From Kingdonia uniflora (taxonomy: Eukaryota; Streptophyta; Magnoliopsida; Ranunculales; Circaeasteraceae): a DNA stretch of 64,000 nucleotides. The stretch spans positions 682,001 to 746,000 of the forward strand of contig JACGCM010000325.1 in NCBI GenBank assembly GCA_014058105.1. Direction: 5' to 3'. The position numbers and the translations under genes were made by a program. The notes under the pieces are model-generated. The model saw nothing but the letters and a program-made list of their open reading frames with translations, ran no database searches and was not told the DNA's origin. Every line of letters begins with the position of its first letter. Within the stretch, counting starts at the first letter, position 1. Positions 34,475 through 45,724 of this stretch are shown in pieces.

Positions 34475-36932
34475 TCATTTCAATATCCTGGTGTTCCAGG
34501 GATTTGTTATTCGAACTCCTTTATCTATCATGAGGTAATATGACCTAAGGCCAGTGTGGCAAACGACACAATTTTCTGTGAGCTTTCTAACATTCAACTC
34601 TTTTATGCTCTTTGGAATTTTTTTGAGGACTAGATCGCCGATTTGGAGCTCACGGCTTCGGACTCTTCTGTTGTATAAGCTGGCTAGCATATGATGATAT
34701 AAACCCAGTTTGGAAATAGCATGATCTTGAGTCTCATCGATCCAATTCATATTACAAGCTAGCTCAAACTCATTCTCTTCGTCTGTGAATTCATGATCTT
34801 TGGCAGGATGGTGGTATTCTGTAGGAATGATGGCATCTGTGCCGTAAGCCAGGAGGAAGGGGGAACACCCAGTTGATTGTCTTGGTGTAGTACGGTACGC
34901 CCATAAGACGTGAGGCTGTTCCCGTATCCAATTTCCTTTCTTTTATGATTGAAGTATCTTTTTAATCCCATCTACTATTATTCTGCTGGTGACTTTGGCA
35001 TGGCCATTTCCTTGGGGGTAGTATGGATTGGATGGGGAATGAATGATGTTGTATTTGTTGAGGAAAGCCATAACATTTTCTTTAACGAACTCGGCCAGTT
35101 ATCGATCCGAATCAGGTGGGGGCAATCAAACTGTGTGATAATATGTTCCCAAGTATAAAATATGACCTCTTATTCTCTAGTTCGACAAAAAGGGACTGCT
35201 TCCACCCATTTTGTAAAGTAATCTACTACCACGAGGAAGAACCGTTAGTTACCCGGTGTATTGCGAAATTCTCCTACTAAATCGAGTGCCCAGCTCTTGA
35301 AATGCCTGAATACCTTGCTCACATGGAGTCCAAGTATAGGTGCTCATATCATGTGCGCATTCCTGGCAAGAATACTCCCTGTATAATTATTTTGTTTGAT
35401 AGTGACCGACCTGCGGCATGGGAGCCATAAGTTCCTTAATGTAAACCTTTAAGCATTCCATCGGCTTGTAGCTTGGAGGGGTACTTAAGATAAGGCCCTG
35501 TTACTGATCTTCGATATAAGCAGCCTTCCATAACTGTATAACGTTTTAAATTTTCAATCAACTGTCGGTGTTCTTTTAGATTTTCTAGAAGGGGTCTGTC
35601 ACATTCATTATTCGGGCCGAGATAGGCGATAAAAGGTTTATACCAATCGTTATCCTCCTCTTCATCACCCCCAGTATTGATCATACTTACAGAGTGGATA
35701 TCAATTCTTGGGGTTGATATCACTTTGATTTGGAGGTATCGTGATTTTGTACCCAAGACCCCAGCTAAGTAAGCCAAAGAATCGGCGTGTTTATTTTCTC
35801 CTTGTGGTAAATAGTCGAGAGTAGTTTACGTGAATCTACTCATCTTATCATCAATGAGGATGGCGTAGTCAATCATTTTACCATTCTTCTTATACTGCTC
35901 AGTGTACTGGTAGACGGTGAATAAGGAATCTGTATAGACTGATAGCCCAGGAGCACCGAGTTTTAAAGCTAGATCGAGCCCAAGAATCAAAGCTTCATAA
36001 TCTATGAAATTATTCAAGGCTTGAAAATCCAAGAAAATTGATTTCTCGATTAGGTTGTTTGAAGGGGCAATCATGACAATTCCAATACCTGACCCTACAG
36101 GTCCTGTTGAGCCATTTGTAAGAAGTCTCCATCATTTTCTTGTAATCCATTCAACTCGTTCATCAAAGGGTTTGGTAAGTAAAACTTTTGGTATTTCATC
36201 TGTGAGGTCAGGGTCGTGTTCCTCCCAATCTGGATCTTTTGCAGGAAAATCTACTTAAAAATCGGTAACTGCCTGACCTTTTTCTAAATGGCCCAGCTCA
36301 AATTTGATATTATGTTATCCCAAGCTGATAGTCTATTGTTGCACTCTTCTTGATTTCTTTTTTTAGATGGAATTTCCTGGAGTGGGTAGTTTGTCATAAC
36401 TTTGACCGAATGAGCTTGGAAGTAGTATTTGAGTTTCTGTGAAGTGCAAACGAGAGTTAGAAGAAGTCGCTCGATCTTTGAATATCGTGTTTTTGATAGG
36501 GTAAGGGTTTTGTTGATGAAATGCACCGGCTTTTCAACCTTTCCATCAAGTCGAATGAGTACCGAGCTCTGAAAAAAAAAATTAATTGTGAGGTAAATGA
36601 TCAAATCCTCATTGTCTACTGGAGTGCTCATTATGGAAGATTTCCCCAAATAGGTTTTGTGTTCTTAAATAGTTGTTTTGCATTCCTTTGTCCAAGGGAT
36701 CTCTTCATTGGGTTGAACCTTTCTTCGTTTGGTACATCCTTGAAGTAATAAGAACAGCCACCAGCATCGATCTAAAGACTTTGAGAAATATCAATTGATT
36801 ACGGAGATCTTGCTTGCGAGCTTTTAGACCACTTTCTTTGTTTTCGGAGATGGCATGTTTAGGAGAGCTCGAATTTGATATGGGTCGGCTTCAATCCCCT
36901 TCTTGCTGATGTGGTGTCCCAGGAACTTACCT
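34475..36932 (-). pseudogene. Outer Tat pol, 3' half: RNase H, second RNase H, integrase
   Basis: Reading on the minus strand from the insertion point: GKFLGHHISKKGIEADP (end of reverse transcriptase, about 36920-36870), then RNase H with SSVLIRLDGKVEKPVHFINK and ERLLLTLVCTSQKLKYYFQA (36649-36284). A second, archaeal-type RNase H follows (DYEALILGLDLALKLG, VYTDSL; 36074-35826), then a linker and integrase: WVEAVPFCRTRE core near 35200, and the chromatin-side end MNWIDETQDHAISKLG at 34750. Stops and frameshifts disrupt the integrase core. The 5' half continues beyond the inner element at 47959. Confidence 0.85.
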
Positions 36933-36937
36933 TAGTG
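36933..36937. repeat. Left target duplication of inner Tat
   Basis: TAGTG, paired with GAGTG at 47954-47958 (4 of 5 bases). It lies within the outer element's reverse transcriptase. Confidence 0.7.
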
Positions 36938-37653
36938 TGTAGGGACCTAACTTTGTATGGAGGGGAAGTTGGTTCTTACAACATAGAATCAATCTTCAAT
37001 CAAAGGGGTGCAAGTAATTGGTCCAAAGTAAAGATTAAATACAGACAAACACTTGCATAGAGGCTCGAATGTGAATCTCTACAACCTCTGATGAGGATTT
37101 TTAAGTTAGATTGAATTACTGAAGAGTAAATGGTGGGTTCGAGTACAGTGTACACTGGGTGGTCGAAGGTAAAATACAAAGGGCCGAAGATGATTCTTCT
37201 AACCCCCGCTTGGTATCCCCCCTCCTCTATTTATAGAGATACAGGGAGCTGAGTCACCAAATATGGGTCAGGATTACATGATTACTATCAGGAAATCCCA
37301 GCGAGTTATGGGCGTCAGTTATGTCGGTACTATAACTGCAACATTTATTGGTGATGTCTCTGAACGACGTGGTGGTTGGACCTGTCACTGTAGCTGCACG
37401 AGCCTATCAATGCACCGTCTTATCAGATGAGGTGGTTATCTGTCTTGTCTTGCTTCAATCGTATGTTAGTAAGGTCGAAAGATTTCTGTCATAGTATGTT
37501 AATCCGTCCTTAAAGCTTTGTCTGATGTCGAAGCTTTGTCTTCGGGGGATCTCTTGGGAGTCTTCTTTAGAGATTGAGTGGGCTTTGATACATTCAAGTA
37601 GGCTATGAAGTGGGCCTCAACTGACTATCGAAGGCTACGAGTAGGCTACTACA
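36938..37653 (-). repeat. 3' LTR of inner Tat
   Basis: 716 bases, TGTAGGGACCTAACTT to GTAGGCTACTACA in plus text. Matches 47238-47953 end to end. Minus-strand TCTCTATAAATAG (about 37228-37237) is the probable promoter box. Confidence 0.95.
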
Positions 37654-37668
37654 TTCGCCCCCTCTTAG
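37654..37668 (-). promoter_or_regulatory. Polypurine tract of inner Tat
   Basis: Minus-strand CTAAGAGGGGGCGAA ends at the 3' LTR. Confidence 0.75.
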
Positions 37669-37819
37669 TGAAGGTCGCCAAGCCAGGTGGAGAGGTGATC
37701 GCTGAGAAAACTGCTTGGTCTTAGAATTTGAGCGGTTTGACTATTGGTTTTTGGGTAGGTAATAAAAGAGGGTAACTAAGAGGTATAGGTGGTTATAGGA
37801 TAATAAATGAGGTGAAGGC

Positions 37820-37827
37820 TATAAATA
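37820..37827 (+). promoter_or_regulatory. TATA box before antisense gene at 37907
   Basis: GGCTATAAATATGG, 87 bases upstream of the ATG, with a C/T-rich leader between (TCTTCTCCCTTGTG). The spacing matches the next unit (38612 to 38697). Confidence 0.5.
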
Positions 37828-37906
37828 TGGGTTATTGTGAAGGGATGCTGTATCTTCTCCCTTGTGCAGTGGTCTTCAACTTTTTCTCTGGATTATGAAC
37901 AATTGA

Positions 37907-38218
37907 ATGGATACCACGCCAAACACATATTACCAGAAGAGGATGGGCATCGCTCGTGACCGTCCAGTGGGGCGGAAGATGGCAAAACTGTATATGAAGT
38001 TTTTTGGGCAGTATGGTCTGAACTGGGACATGTCAGACCTTGTGGAGGTAGGACCTGAGGAATTCATCAATGGCGAACCTTATGCCTATCTGTGGGAACA
38101 GCTGAGGCTTTATTTTACGACTGCTGAGAAGTGCTATCTCTTCCTGATGGCTCTGGCTGAAAGTCTTGTCTGTGCAGAAGAGATTTTTGTATCTTTAGCA
38201 TGCTTTGTTTTTCTGTAA
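37907..38218 (+). CDS. Tat antisense small gene, inner copy 1 (103 residues)
   Basis: Open frame starting MDTTPNTYYQKRMGIARD, antisense to gag-pol, first gene inside the 3' LTR. It continues RPVGRKMAKLYMKFFGQYGL, then EEFINGEPYAYLWEQLRLYF and FLMALAESLVCAEEIF, ending in a hydrophobic tail LACFVFL. A TATA box stands 87 bases upstream. The Leu-Trp core with a following helix recalls small gene b at 29050 (HHLWCEIFP, then the EARKAVVKEI helix). The last dozen residues may be intron read-through: GAAGAG followed by ATTTTTGTATC has no clean donor. No known family; function unknown. Confidence 0.5.
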   Translation: MDTTPNTYYQKRMGIARDRPVGRKMAKLYMKFFGQYGLNWDMSDLVEVGPEEFINGEPYAYLWEQLRLYFTTAEKCYLFLMALAESLVCAEEIFVSLACFVFL

Positions 38219-38611
38219 GGGGTTTTTTGCCTGGGATAGTAGTAGGAATGTATACTTGAAATGGACATAATATTTTTTGCGCACTGGTATTACTGTGCTT
38301 GATTGATAATGTAGATGAATGTAGGCGAATACAATTATAAGCACGAGGTATAATGATGTACTCGAAGGTAATGGTAGTCGAAGGTTATGATGAGATGTCG
38401 TTTGTAATGATTGATGGTTATAATGGACGAATGCTCGACCTAGGTGGTATGCTCGACTACAGGTCATCGGGAATGAGGCTGGAATGCAGGTACCGACAAA
38501 TCAGTTACGTCTAGGAAGTTGGAAAGGTTGCATGAAGACTTTTCGAGGTTGGAAATGAAAGGATACCATTAATTCGGTTAGGGATGAGGGAAAGTTGTAG
38601 TGGGTTGTAGG

Positions 38612-38619
38612 TATAAAAG
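38612..38619 (+). promoter_or_regulatory. TATA box before antisense gene at 38697
   Basis: GGTATAAAAGAGGG, 85 bases upstream of the ATG, followed by a C/T-rich leader (CATCTCTCCTGTGG). Confidence 0.5.
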
Positions 38620-38696
38620 AGGGTAGGGTGGAGGGAATTTCTTCATCTCTCCTGTGGTATTCTCTTCATCTGTTTCTTTAATTTGGTGTGATCAAC

Positions 38697-39092
38697 ATGG
38701 CCGGGAACGTACCCGTTCAGGAAGATCAAGCGGTGGTGAGGGCCAGGAGAATCCAGGAGGCCTTGTTAGGTCTGCAATGGAGGTTCAGTATAAAGGAGGA
38801 TATTAATGCTGAAATACAATACCTTTTTGAAGTTAAACCCGGGGCGCCACTCTACGGCATGTCCTTCGCATACTGGTAGGGAATAGTGTAGATGGTGGGG
38901 ACGTTACCCGGCCACCGGCTGTCTCTTCTCAAAGGCTTCGCAGAGGATATTGTGGACCATGAGGATGAAGATACAGCGGCCGTGGTTGAAGAGGAGCATC
39001 CCGCTAATAACCAGGGTCCTCTGGCATATGTTGGTGTTGTGTGCCTTACTTTACTCTGTTTCTTTTCTTCTTCTTTTGTACGAGGTTTGTAA
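38697..39092 (+). pseudogene. Tat antisense small gene, inner copy 2
   Basis: Starts MAGNVPVQEDQAVVRARRIQ and runs QEALLGLQWRFSIKEDI, FEVKPGAPLYGMSFAYW to a TAG at 38877. The same frame continues past a second TAG with GTLPGHRLSLLKGFAEDIVD and an acidic, His-containing segment (DHEDEDTAAVVEEEHP), to 39092. FAEDIVDHEDED matches the intact outer gene a (FAEDVINEADEK) and the stub at 57130-57210 (FVEEMVEHEDSA). Two stops suggest decay rather than two genes. The hydrophobic LTLLCFFSSSF end may be past the real terminus. Confidence 0.5.
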
Positions 39093-39830
39093 TGTTTGCT
39101 TCCTTTCTGAATGAAAATGGTTTCTTGGAATAATTTGCTTTGTCAAACTGTGAGTAGTAGAAATATAATCTGAATTCTATACATAGTATTTTGAATCGTT
39201 GAATTGATAGTACGACTGTCAGAATGTATTGTTTGTGTTATTCGATGGTAAGAATGAATTTTGTCAAAGCAGAAGATACAGTGTGTCGAAGCTGAAAACA
39301 TTATCTATAAGCATAAATTTTGAATGGCCGAAGTTTATGATTGTAGTCGGTCGAAGGGTCGACATTTTTAAATTGAAGGGTGTGTTATTCATCGAGGGTT
39401 GATATATTTGATCAGTGAATTAGAGGCTATTTGATAAGGTTTGCTCGAAACGTAGAATGGTTGAGTACTCGAGTTCGGGGATTGCGTTGAATGTTATGCT
39501 AGATTGGATTAGTCATTCTGACAACCCAGACGGCTAGCCTGTCAGACTGGTACCAGCGCCTGGGGCAATGTGAAAAAGAAATGATGATGTTTTACTCGTA
39601 TTACGGAAAAGGGTATGATGTGACTGTTTGGATTTGATTGTTTAGTTTCGAGTAGGGGGGAAGAAGGCTCGAGAAGCTATGGCTTTTGCTGGCAGTTTGA
39701 AGTGAGGGTGTTGCTCACACGCGGGAGATACGAGGGGTACATTTGTCAAAACACGTTATAGCCGAAAAGCCGGGTAGTGGGGTTATGGTAATGATAGTGG
39801 TTAAAAAATTAAGGCGGTTTTTGGTTTTTT
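39093..39830. other. Spacer between antisense genes of inner Tat
   Basis: No frame of note. Separates small gene 2 from the promoter of the (mostly lost) large antisense gene. Confidence 0.5.
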
Positions 39831-39832
39831 GA

Positions 39833-39842
39833 AATATATATA
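39833..39842 (+). promoter_or_regulatory. TATA box of the reduced large antisense gene, inner Tat
   Basis: GAAATATATATAAGTG on the plus strand, followed by a leader with a possible donor CACCGGTAAGTC at 39989 and acceptor GTGCAG at 40039. Confidence 0.45.
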
Positions 39843-40078
39843 AGTGTGAGGAAAGTAGTTACTGTACGGTTTACTATAAAAATCAAAGAGTGTGAAGAGT
39901 AGAGAACGTACGCCGTTTCGAACTTGGGGACAGTTGCTGCATTTGTTGTTTAGATCTTGCTGATTCGAGGAGAGTATTGCTAATCACCGGTAAGTCATTT
40001 GATCTTTGCTCATTTTACTTCTTTTATATGAGGGTGCAGGACATTCTGTGTTTGGGGTTTAGGGGTTTCCTTCGAAGA

Positions 40079-40282
40079 TGAAGGTACCTGATGAATCTGG
40101 GTTTTGCCCCATTCTGGGATTTGAGGTGTTTTGGAGGAAGTATAGGGTTTGAGATCAAAGGTTTGAATGAGGCCGCTGAGGCTATTGGTACTGGGGCGTC
40201 TTGGAGCAAGAAGGTATCACCACACCGGTGTGAGGTATTTGTGATTGGAGTTTCATGTCTTCTCCTGCCGATGTTATACTGA
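40079..40282 (+). pseudogene. Relic of the large antisense gene, inner Tat
   Basis: Downstream of the TATA box and possible leader intron, MKVPDESGFCPILGFEVFWR opens at 40079 but stops after about 23 codons. The overlapping frame 40091-40282 is also short. No coiled coil follows. In the outer element and element 1 the large gene occupies about 1.8 kb here, so the inner copy seems to have lost it. Confidence 0.3.
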
Positions 40283-40727
40283 GTTGTAATATGTAGAACT
40301 GTATTGCGGTTTTTGTTATTTTCGGAACTTGGTAGGTTTCTTGTGCTTTTGTTATTCGTTGAACATCTGAAGTTGATGTTGAACATATTCATGCTTATTT
40401 TCTAAAGTGAATTCTGTACATATTGACTCTGAACGTATTAACTCAGAACTTCTAATTTGATATATGATTTTCTGATTGATTGCATTATCGTGCTCTGACC
40501 TTGAATTGCTGGAATTTGGGTGCATATTCTATTAATTTTGCTTGCTTCGGACTATTGATGATTGATCTTTAAATTGGACAAAAATTCTTTCTCTGATGGA
40601 TAATCTGTTGAATGTTCATTGCACTTGATAGGTACTATTTTCGTATACTGTTGCTGTTTGAGTGACTGTAGTGTGATTGAACTCTGAAGAGTGTTGATGA
40701 TATTTTGATCGAACTCTGTATGTTCAG
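40283..40727. other. AT-rich untranslated region of inner Tat
   Basis: T-rich, non-coding, with repeated short CTGAAC/GAACT motifs. Nothing else seen. Confidence 0.5.
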
Positions 40728-41415
40728 CTGGACATCGAAGGCTAAAGCCACAGCGATGTTTAAAATTTTGAAAAAATTTCTAGGTCGTCTTTGAGTATCA
40801 GGCGGGCCGAGGGGACGTGATACTTAGAGGAAACCTAAAAATTTACTGGACTTCGAAGGCCTAAGCCACAGCGAAGCAATATTTGATCGCCTCCAACGCA
40901 TTCTTGAGGGTCCGGTCTTTCGACCATTCGTGCCCCTCGAGTTTGCTCAAATGTTGGAAACTTGAGCAATTCAAGGTCGCCCCCAAGTATCAGTCGGGGC
41001 AAGGGTGGACATGATTCCCAGGGTAAACCAAGAAAAGGACTGGACTTCGACGGTTTCAGAGCCTGGACGAAGTATATCAGATCACCCCAAATGAGTCCTC
41101 GAGGGTCCGGTCTTTCGACCATCCTTGCCCCTCGAGTTTGCTCGAAATTAGATTCTTGAACAATTCAAGGTCGCCCCCAAGTATCAGTCGGGGTGAGGGT
41201 GGACATGATACCCGGGGTAAACCAAGAAAAGGACTGGACTTCGAAGGCCTAGGCCACAGTGAAACAATATCTGATCGCCCTCAATGCATCCCCGAGGGTC
41301 CGGTCTTTCGACAATCCTTGCCCCTCGAGTTTGATCGAAATTGAGATCCCGAAAAATCTTGAGATTACCCTCAAGTATCAGTCGGGTCGAAGGGTGACAT
41401 GATACATAAGTTAAA
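40728..41415. repeat. 194-bp tandem repeats in the Tat 3' untranslated region
   Basis: CTGGACTTCGAAGGCC-type starts occur at 40846, 41040 and 41234, giving a 194-base period, with a shorter first copy from 40728. Each unit holds GAGGGTCCGGTCTTTCGAC, CCCCTCGAGTTTG, AAGTATCAGTCGGG and ATGATAC. The array is much more GC-rich than its surroundings and lies between integrase (minus) and the antisense genes. Frames across it, such as 40962-41159 and 41138-41344, look alike only because the DNA repeats. Tat-lineage elements are known to carry such hypervariable arrays, which can seed genomic satellites. Confidence 0.9.
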
Positions 41416-41529
41416 TCAAGAAATTTAAGATAAAACAAAGAGATGAAGTAAGGGTTAAAAAACTTGTTTATTGAATATTCTGGATTACATCAGTTGTACA
41501 TGGTTAGAGATATGACCTGTTATAGGAGA

Positions 41530-42600
41530 CCAGCTGCATTGCATTCCAGGGGTTTGGTAAAGGCTCTTCGTCTTTCGTCATTAAGTAATAAGAACCCTTA
41601 TCTGTTTAATCGTTGACTACATATGGTCCTTCCCAAGATTCGGTTAACTTGTCGGCATTTCGAGGTTTCAAAGATTGGTTAACACGTTGAAGTACTACAT
41701 CACCAATGTTGAAACTCCGTGGTCAAACTCTTTTATTATAGGATTTCTGAAGTGATATGTGTTACCGGCCAAGGTTGGCAATAGCTCGATCTCTAGTTTC
41801 ATCGATCCATAACATGCTGCATGTAAGTTCAAACTCATTATCTTCATCTGGGAGGTTAGAGTCTCAAGTGGGTACTTCAAATTGAGTTGGTAATACAACT
41901 TCAGTTCCATATGTTAGGAGGAAGGAGGTGCATCCTGCAGATTTTCTTGGGGTTGTGCGATAGGCCTAGAGGGCATGTTGTAACTCTTGAACCCATCGTC
42001 CTTTCTTTGTATCGACTCTCTTCTTAAGACCATTGATAATGGTTTTGCTAATTGCTTTCACTTGACCGTTACCCTGGGGATAGAAAGGTGTGGAGGGTGA
42101 GAGGATGATGTTGTGCTTTTTGAGGAAGTTTCTAACTTTGCTGCCAACGAATTGGGGGGCCATTATCGCATCAAATCATATGGGGATAGCCGAAGCGAGT
42201 GATGTTGTTTTCCCATAAAAATTTAACAACTTCTTCTTCTCTTGTTCGGTATAGAGGTACAGCTTCGACCCATTTGGTGAAGTAATCAGTTGCGACGAGG
42301 ATGTTATCTCTGCTACTCAAAACTTTTGGGATGGGACCAATGAGATCGATGGCCCATCTTTTGAATGGCCAGGAAACTTCACTGAAATGGAGGTCTTGGG
42401 AGGAGTAATGGATGTCATGGGTGTGACGCTGGCATTTTTCACAATGTTTTGCATATTCTGACGCTTGTTTTTTCATATCAGACCAAAATAATCCTTGGGT
42501 GACAGCTCGAAGGGCCATAGAATGTCCAGCAGTGTGAGCATCGCAGGTTCCTTTGTGAAGTTTGGCTAAGATGTAAGAGGCTTCATCTTGGGATATGCAG
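41530..42600 (-). pseudogene. Inner Tat integrase
   Basis: Zinc-binding HHCC domain near 42560-42450 (GTCDAHTAGHSMALRAV, HCEKCQRH). The core follows, with RWAIDLIGPIPK and DYFTKWVEAVPLYRTREE (first catalytic Asp in WAID). After a frameshift at about 42167 come NGxPQFVGS and TPFYPQGNGQVKAISKTI. In this family the last motif should be GNGQxEA, with the third catalytic acid. Here it is GNGQVKA, Glu to Lys, so this enzyme cannot be active. The C-terminal part (41910-41540) has GDVVLQRV-type residues and LTESWEGPY in another frame. Confidence 0.85.
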
Positions 42601-42739
42601 CGAAGGAGGACGCCATTTGGGGATTTACGGTGTAGTTCATCTTTGTGGATAGTGTATCTGCGGCAGATTTCTAGTAGCGAGCGTTTGGCTTTGGGACCAT
42701 CTGGGAGAGTAGCATTGTTGAAGTTGTGAAGAAACGGTG

Positions 42740-43240
42740 TTCGTCAATCATCTAGATCGTGACTCTCGCTCCCAGTATTAATGGCATTGATCTCAATCTG
42801 ATCGATACTTGGGCGTTCGAGTACATCGATATGGAGTATCCGAGATTCCGATTGTCCGAGCATAGCTGCTATGTAGGTGAGGGAATCTGCATGTCTATTT
42901 TCTCCACAAGGGTAATGAGTGATTGTGGATTTTTTGGGGAACCGGTCCATACGCTGTCATACAAGAAGAGCATACTCAGCCATGCGACTGTTAGCTTGAT
43001 TTTCTCCTGTATAATGTCTCTGATCAAGTTGGGAATCTGTAAAGACTGTAAGTTTAGGAACGCCGAGGTCGAGTGCGAAATCGAGGCCGTGGATCAGGGC
43101 TTCATACTCTGCTTCGTTATTGGAACATTCAAAAGTAAGTTTAACAGCTTTCTCGATGCGGTAATTAGTGGGTGTTACCAAGACAATACCAATTCCTGAG
43201 CCATTAGGTCTTGCGGATCCATCTGTAAATAATCACCAGC
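42740..43240 (-). pseudogene. Inner Tat second (archaeal-type) RNase H
   Basis: GTNPT-type start, FECSNNEAEYEALIHGLDFA, LGVPKLTVFTDSQLD and ENRHADSLTYIAAML. The NNEAEYEAL and FTDSQL motifs with NRxADSL carry the usual acidic residues of archaeal-type RNase H. This domain follows the normal RNase H and precedes integrase. Dual RNase H is a hallmark of the Tat lineage. The region linking it to integrase is at 42950-42744. Confidence 0.8.
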
Positions 43241-43385
43241 AAGAGAGAGGGTCCCTGGGATCTGCTATTTTGGGTTGATCTTCTGATAAGTCATCTTCGT
43301 GTTCTTCCCAATTGACATCTTCGACCAGGAAGTCAGCTAGAAAGTCTGCTACTGCTGGGCCTTTCTGGGATATTTGTTTCTCGAA

Positions 43386-44870
43386 GGTAATGTCGTGTTT
43401 GCCAAGGTAGACGGACCACTATTGTACTCGTCTGGATTTTACATTTTTGCTGAGTACTTCTCGAAGGGGATAACTGGTAATAACACAGATGAGATGAGCC
43501 TGAAAATATGGTTTGAGCTTACGGGCAGAATAAACAAGTGTGAAGAGCAAACGCTCAAGTTTTGAATATCGAGTTTCTGCGGGGGTTAGGGCTTTACTGA
43601 TAAAATATACAGGTTTTTCAATATTGGAATCAAGTCGAATTAACACTGAGCTGAGAGAGGTTTTTATGGTAGCAAGGTATAAAGAGGGTATTTCTCCTTC
43701 GACAGGTATGTTGATGATCCGTAGACGACCAAGATAAGTTTTGAGTTTGTGGAAGGCTTGTTCGCACTCAAGGGTCCAGTCAATCTTGAGATTGTTTTTC
43801 TTTTTTACTTTGTGGATGCCCTGATCACGTAAGAGGGAAAAGAGCCATGCACATCGATCTGAGAATTTAGAAATGAAACGATTGAGGGATGCCATCCTGC
43901 CCGCGACTTTTTGGACGTCTCTCTTGGTTTGGGGCGAAGGCATGTTTATGAGGGCTCGAATGTGGGTGGGGTCAATCTCAATCCCACGTTTACAGATAAG
44001 ATGACCCAATTTTTTTTCGGATGGCGCGCCGAATTGGCGCTTGTCTAGGTTGAGTTTCATATTATACGTACGAAGTATTGAGAAGATTTCTGAGAGGTCT
44101 CGGATATGGGTATTTTTCTAAAGGTTTTTGCATAATATATCGTCGATATAGACTTCAATGGACTTGCCAAGCAAAGATTTGAACATGGTTGTGACAAAGC
44201 GTTGGTAGGTGGCTCCGATATTTTTAAGACCGAAGGGCATAACATTGAAACAGTAAAGGCCTTGTTCAGTTATAAATGAAGTTTTAAGTTGATCTTCAGG
44301 GAGGAGGGGTACCTGATTGTAACCAGAAACCGCGTCCATCATGAATAGACGCTCGTGTCCAGCAGTGGCATCGAGGAGTGCTAAAATAGTCGGTAGTGGG
44401 AAACTGTCCTTCGGTGTATACTTGTTGAGGTCGGTGAAGTCGACGTAAATTCGGATCTTTCCATTCTTCTTAGGAACTGCTACAATGTTTGATATCCAGT
44501 CTGCATACTTCACTTCTCTTATAAAGCCTGCGGCTATGAGCTTGTCTACTTCAAGGTTAACGGCTTCTCAAAGTCGCGGTGTCAGGTTACGCTTCTTTTG
44601 TTTTACTGCTGAGGAATAGGGGATGAGATCGAGGCGATGGCAAGCCCGGTTAAGGTCAACGCTAGGAATCTCTTGAAATGTCCAGGCAAAGATATCTTTG
44701 TTTGCTCGAAGGAATTCTGAAAGTTTGAGGCGTTCTGACTCATTGAGGAAAGTTCCAGTAAATGGAACTCGACCAGGACCGTCGAGTTTGATATAAACAG
44801 TAGGCTCGATGGGTGAGGTGGTCTCTGTCAAATTCGATGGGGTAGAAAGACGCAGTGATTGCTATGGGCA
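43386..44870 (-). pseudogene. Inner Tat reverse transcriptase and RNase H
   Basis: From the N-terminus: LKLSEFLRANKDIFAWTFQE and RACHRLDLIP (44831-44568). Then WISNIVAVPKKNGKIRIYVD, the finger motif DFTDLNKYTPKDSFPLP, MMDAVSGYNQVPLLPEDQ (first catalytic Asp), FNVMPFGLKNIGATYQR and VYIDDILCK (44513-44118). The connection has LGHLICKRGIEIDPTHIRAL and RDVQKVAGRMASLNRFISKF (44060-43419). RNase H has SVLIRLDSNIEKPVYFISKA and YSKLERLLFTLVYSARKLKP. Only a few frameshifts and stops interrupt it. The interval that was targeted in the outer element (before GKFLGH) is intact here. Confidence 0.9.
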
Positions 44871-44939
44871 GCTGACTTGTTTTCGGGTTTGGTCGATCTC
44901 TGGGTGCTCGCATGAGCGGGTAAGGCGTTAAAAGCCTTT

Positions 44940-45340
44940 CAAATTCTACATCCCCTCGGGGTTGCTGAATCGCAGGGTCTGATAGAAGGTCGAAGGTATG
45001 GCCCGCATGGCGTGAAGCCAATCTCGTTCGAATATACTGAGGTATTCGGACTTCTTGTCAATAAGGATGAAGTTGGTTTGAAGGGTAATGGGGCCTATAG
45101 CGACGGGTAGGCTGATATGGCCAACAACGACTTCGGTTGATCCATTAAAATATTTTAGTTCGATATTGGCAGCGGTTATTAGGTCTGTTTTCTTCATGGT
45201 TTGGAATGTTTGGAGAAAAAGGACATCAGCTGCGCTCCCAGTGTCTGCGAGCATTGTATGGAGGATGGGGTTCTCGATCTTAATCATGATGACTAATAGA
45301 TCAGAATGGGGGAAACGAATGTGTGAAGTGTCGTAGTCGA
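44940..45340 (-). pseudogene. Inner Tat protease
   Basis: PILHTMLADTGSAADVLFLQ carries the catalytic DTG(S) of retroviral-type aspartic proteases. It is followed by LKYFNGSTEVVVGHISLPVA and FILIDKKSEYLSIFERDWLH, the usual Tat protease layout. The 113-codon frame (45287-44946) is open, but upstream linkage to gag is broken. Confidence 0.85.
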
Positions 45341-45724
45341 TGAAAGAAATACCTTCGAGTCGAGGGTGGCTGTTTGGCTCGGGCAGAAGGGTAGGCTATT
45401 TCTCCTGATAGGTGCGCTTGTAACATTCTTCAATGTGCTTTCGTTTACTCTTGGAATGTCCACTGTCTATGCTGTTGACTTCGATAAACTTGACTCTATA
45501 GATGTGCACCTCGACTGGGTCAGTTGTAGGGGTGGATAGAGTTTTGAGGTAAGACCCATCGAGGTAGCTTAGAAGATCACCAATATACTGGTGTAAACGT
45601 CCTGCTCTGAAGATAAGTTCGAGAGAGCGTTGAAGGGCGAAACATTAATGGTATGGTGACAGTTGTAGTTATGGTTGGCGCTGAAAGATTTGCCTGGTCT
45701 GACTTTGATAGGGAAAGGGACACG

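Noticed and set aside
38590..38605. TTGTAGTGGG as a CACTA right end
   Set aside because: It lies inside the inner Tat promoter region and lacks the longer terminus.
40962..41438. Similar frames on both strands (RSPPSISRG, RGARxVERPDP)
   Set aside because: Translations of the 194-bp repeats, not a protein family.
42759..43199. 146-codon plus-strand frame, and others at 45088, 45675 and 49773
   Set aside because: Antisense shadows of gag-pol on the minus strand; they share no similarity with the real antisense genes.
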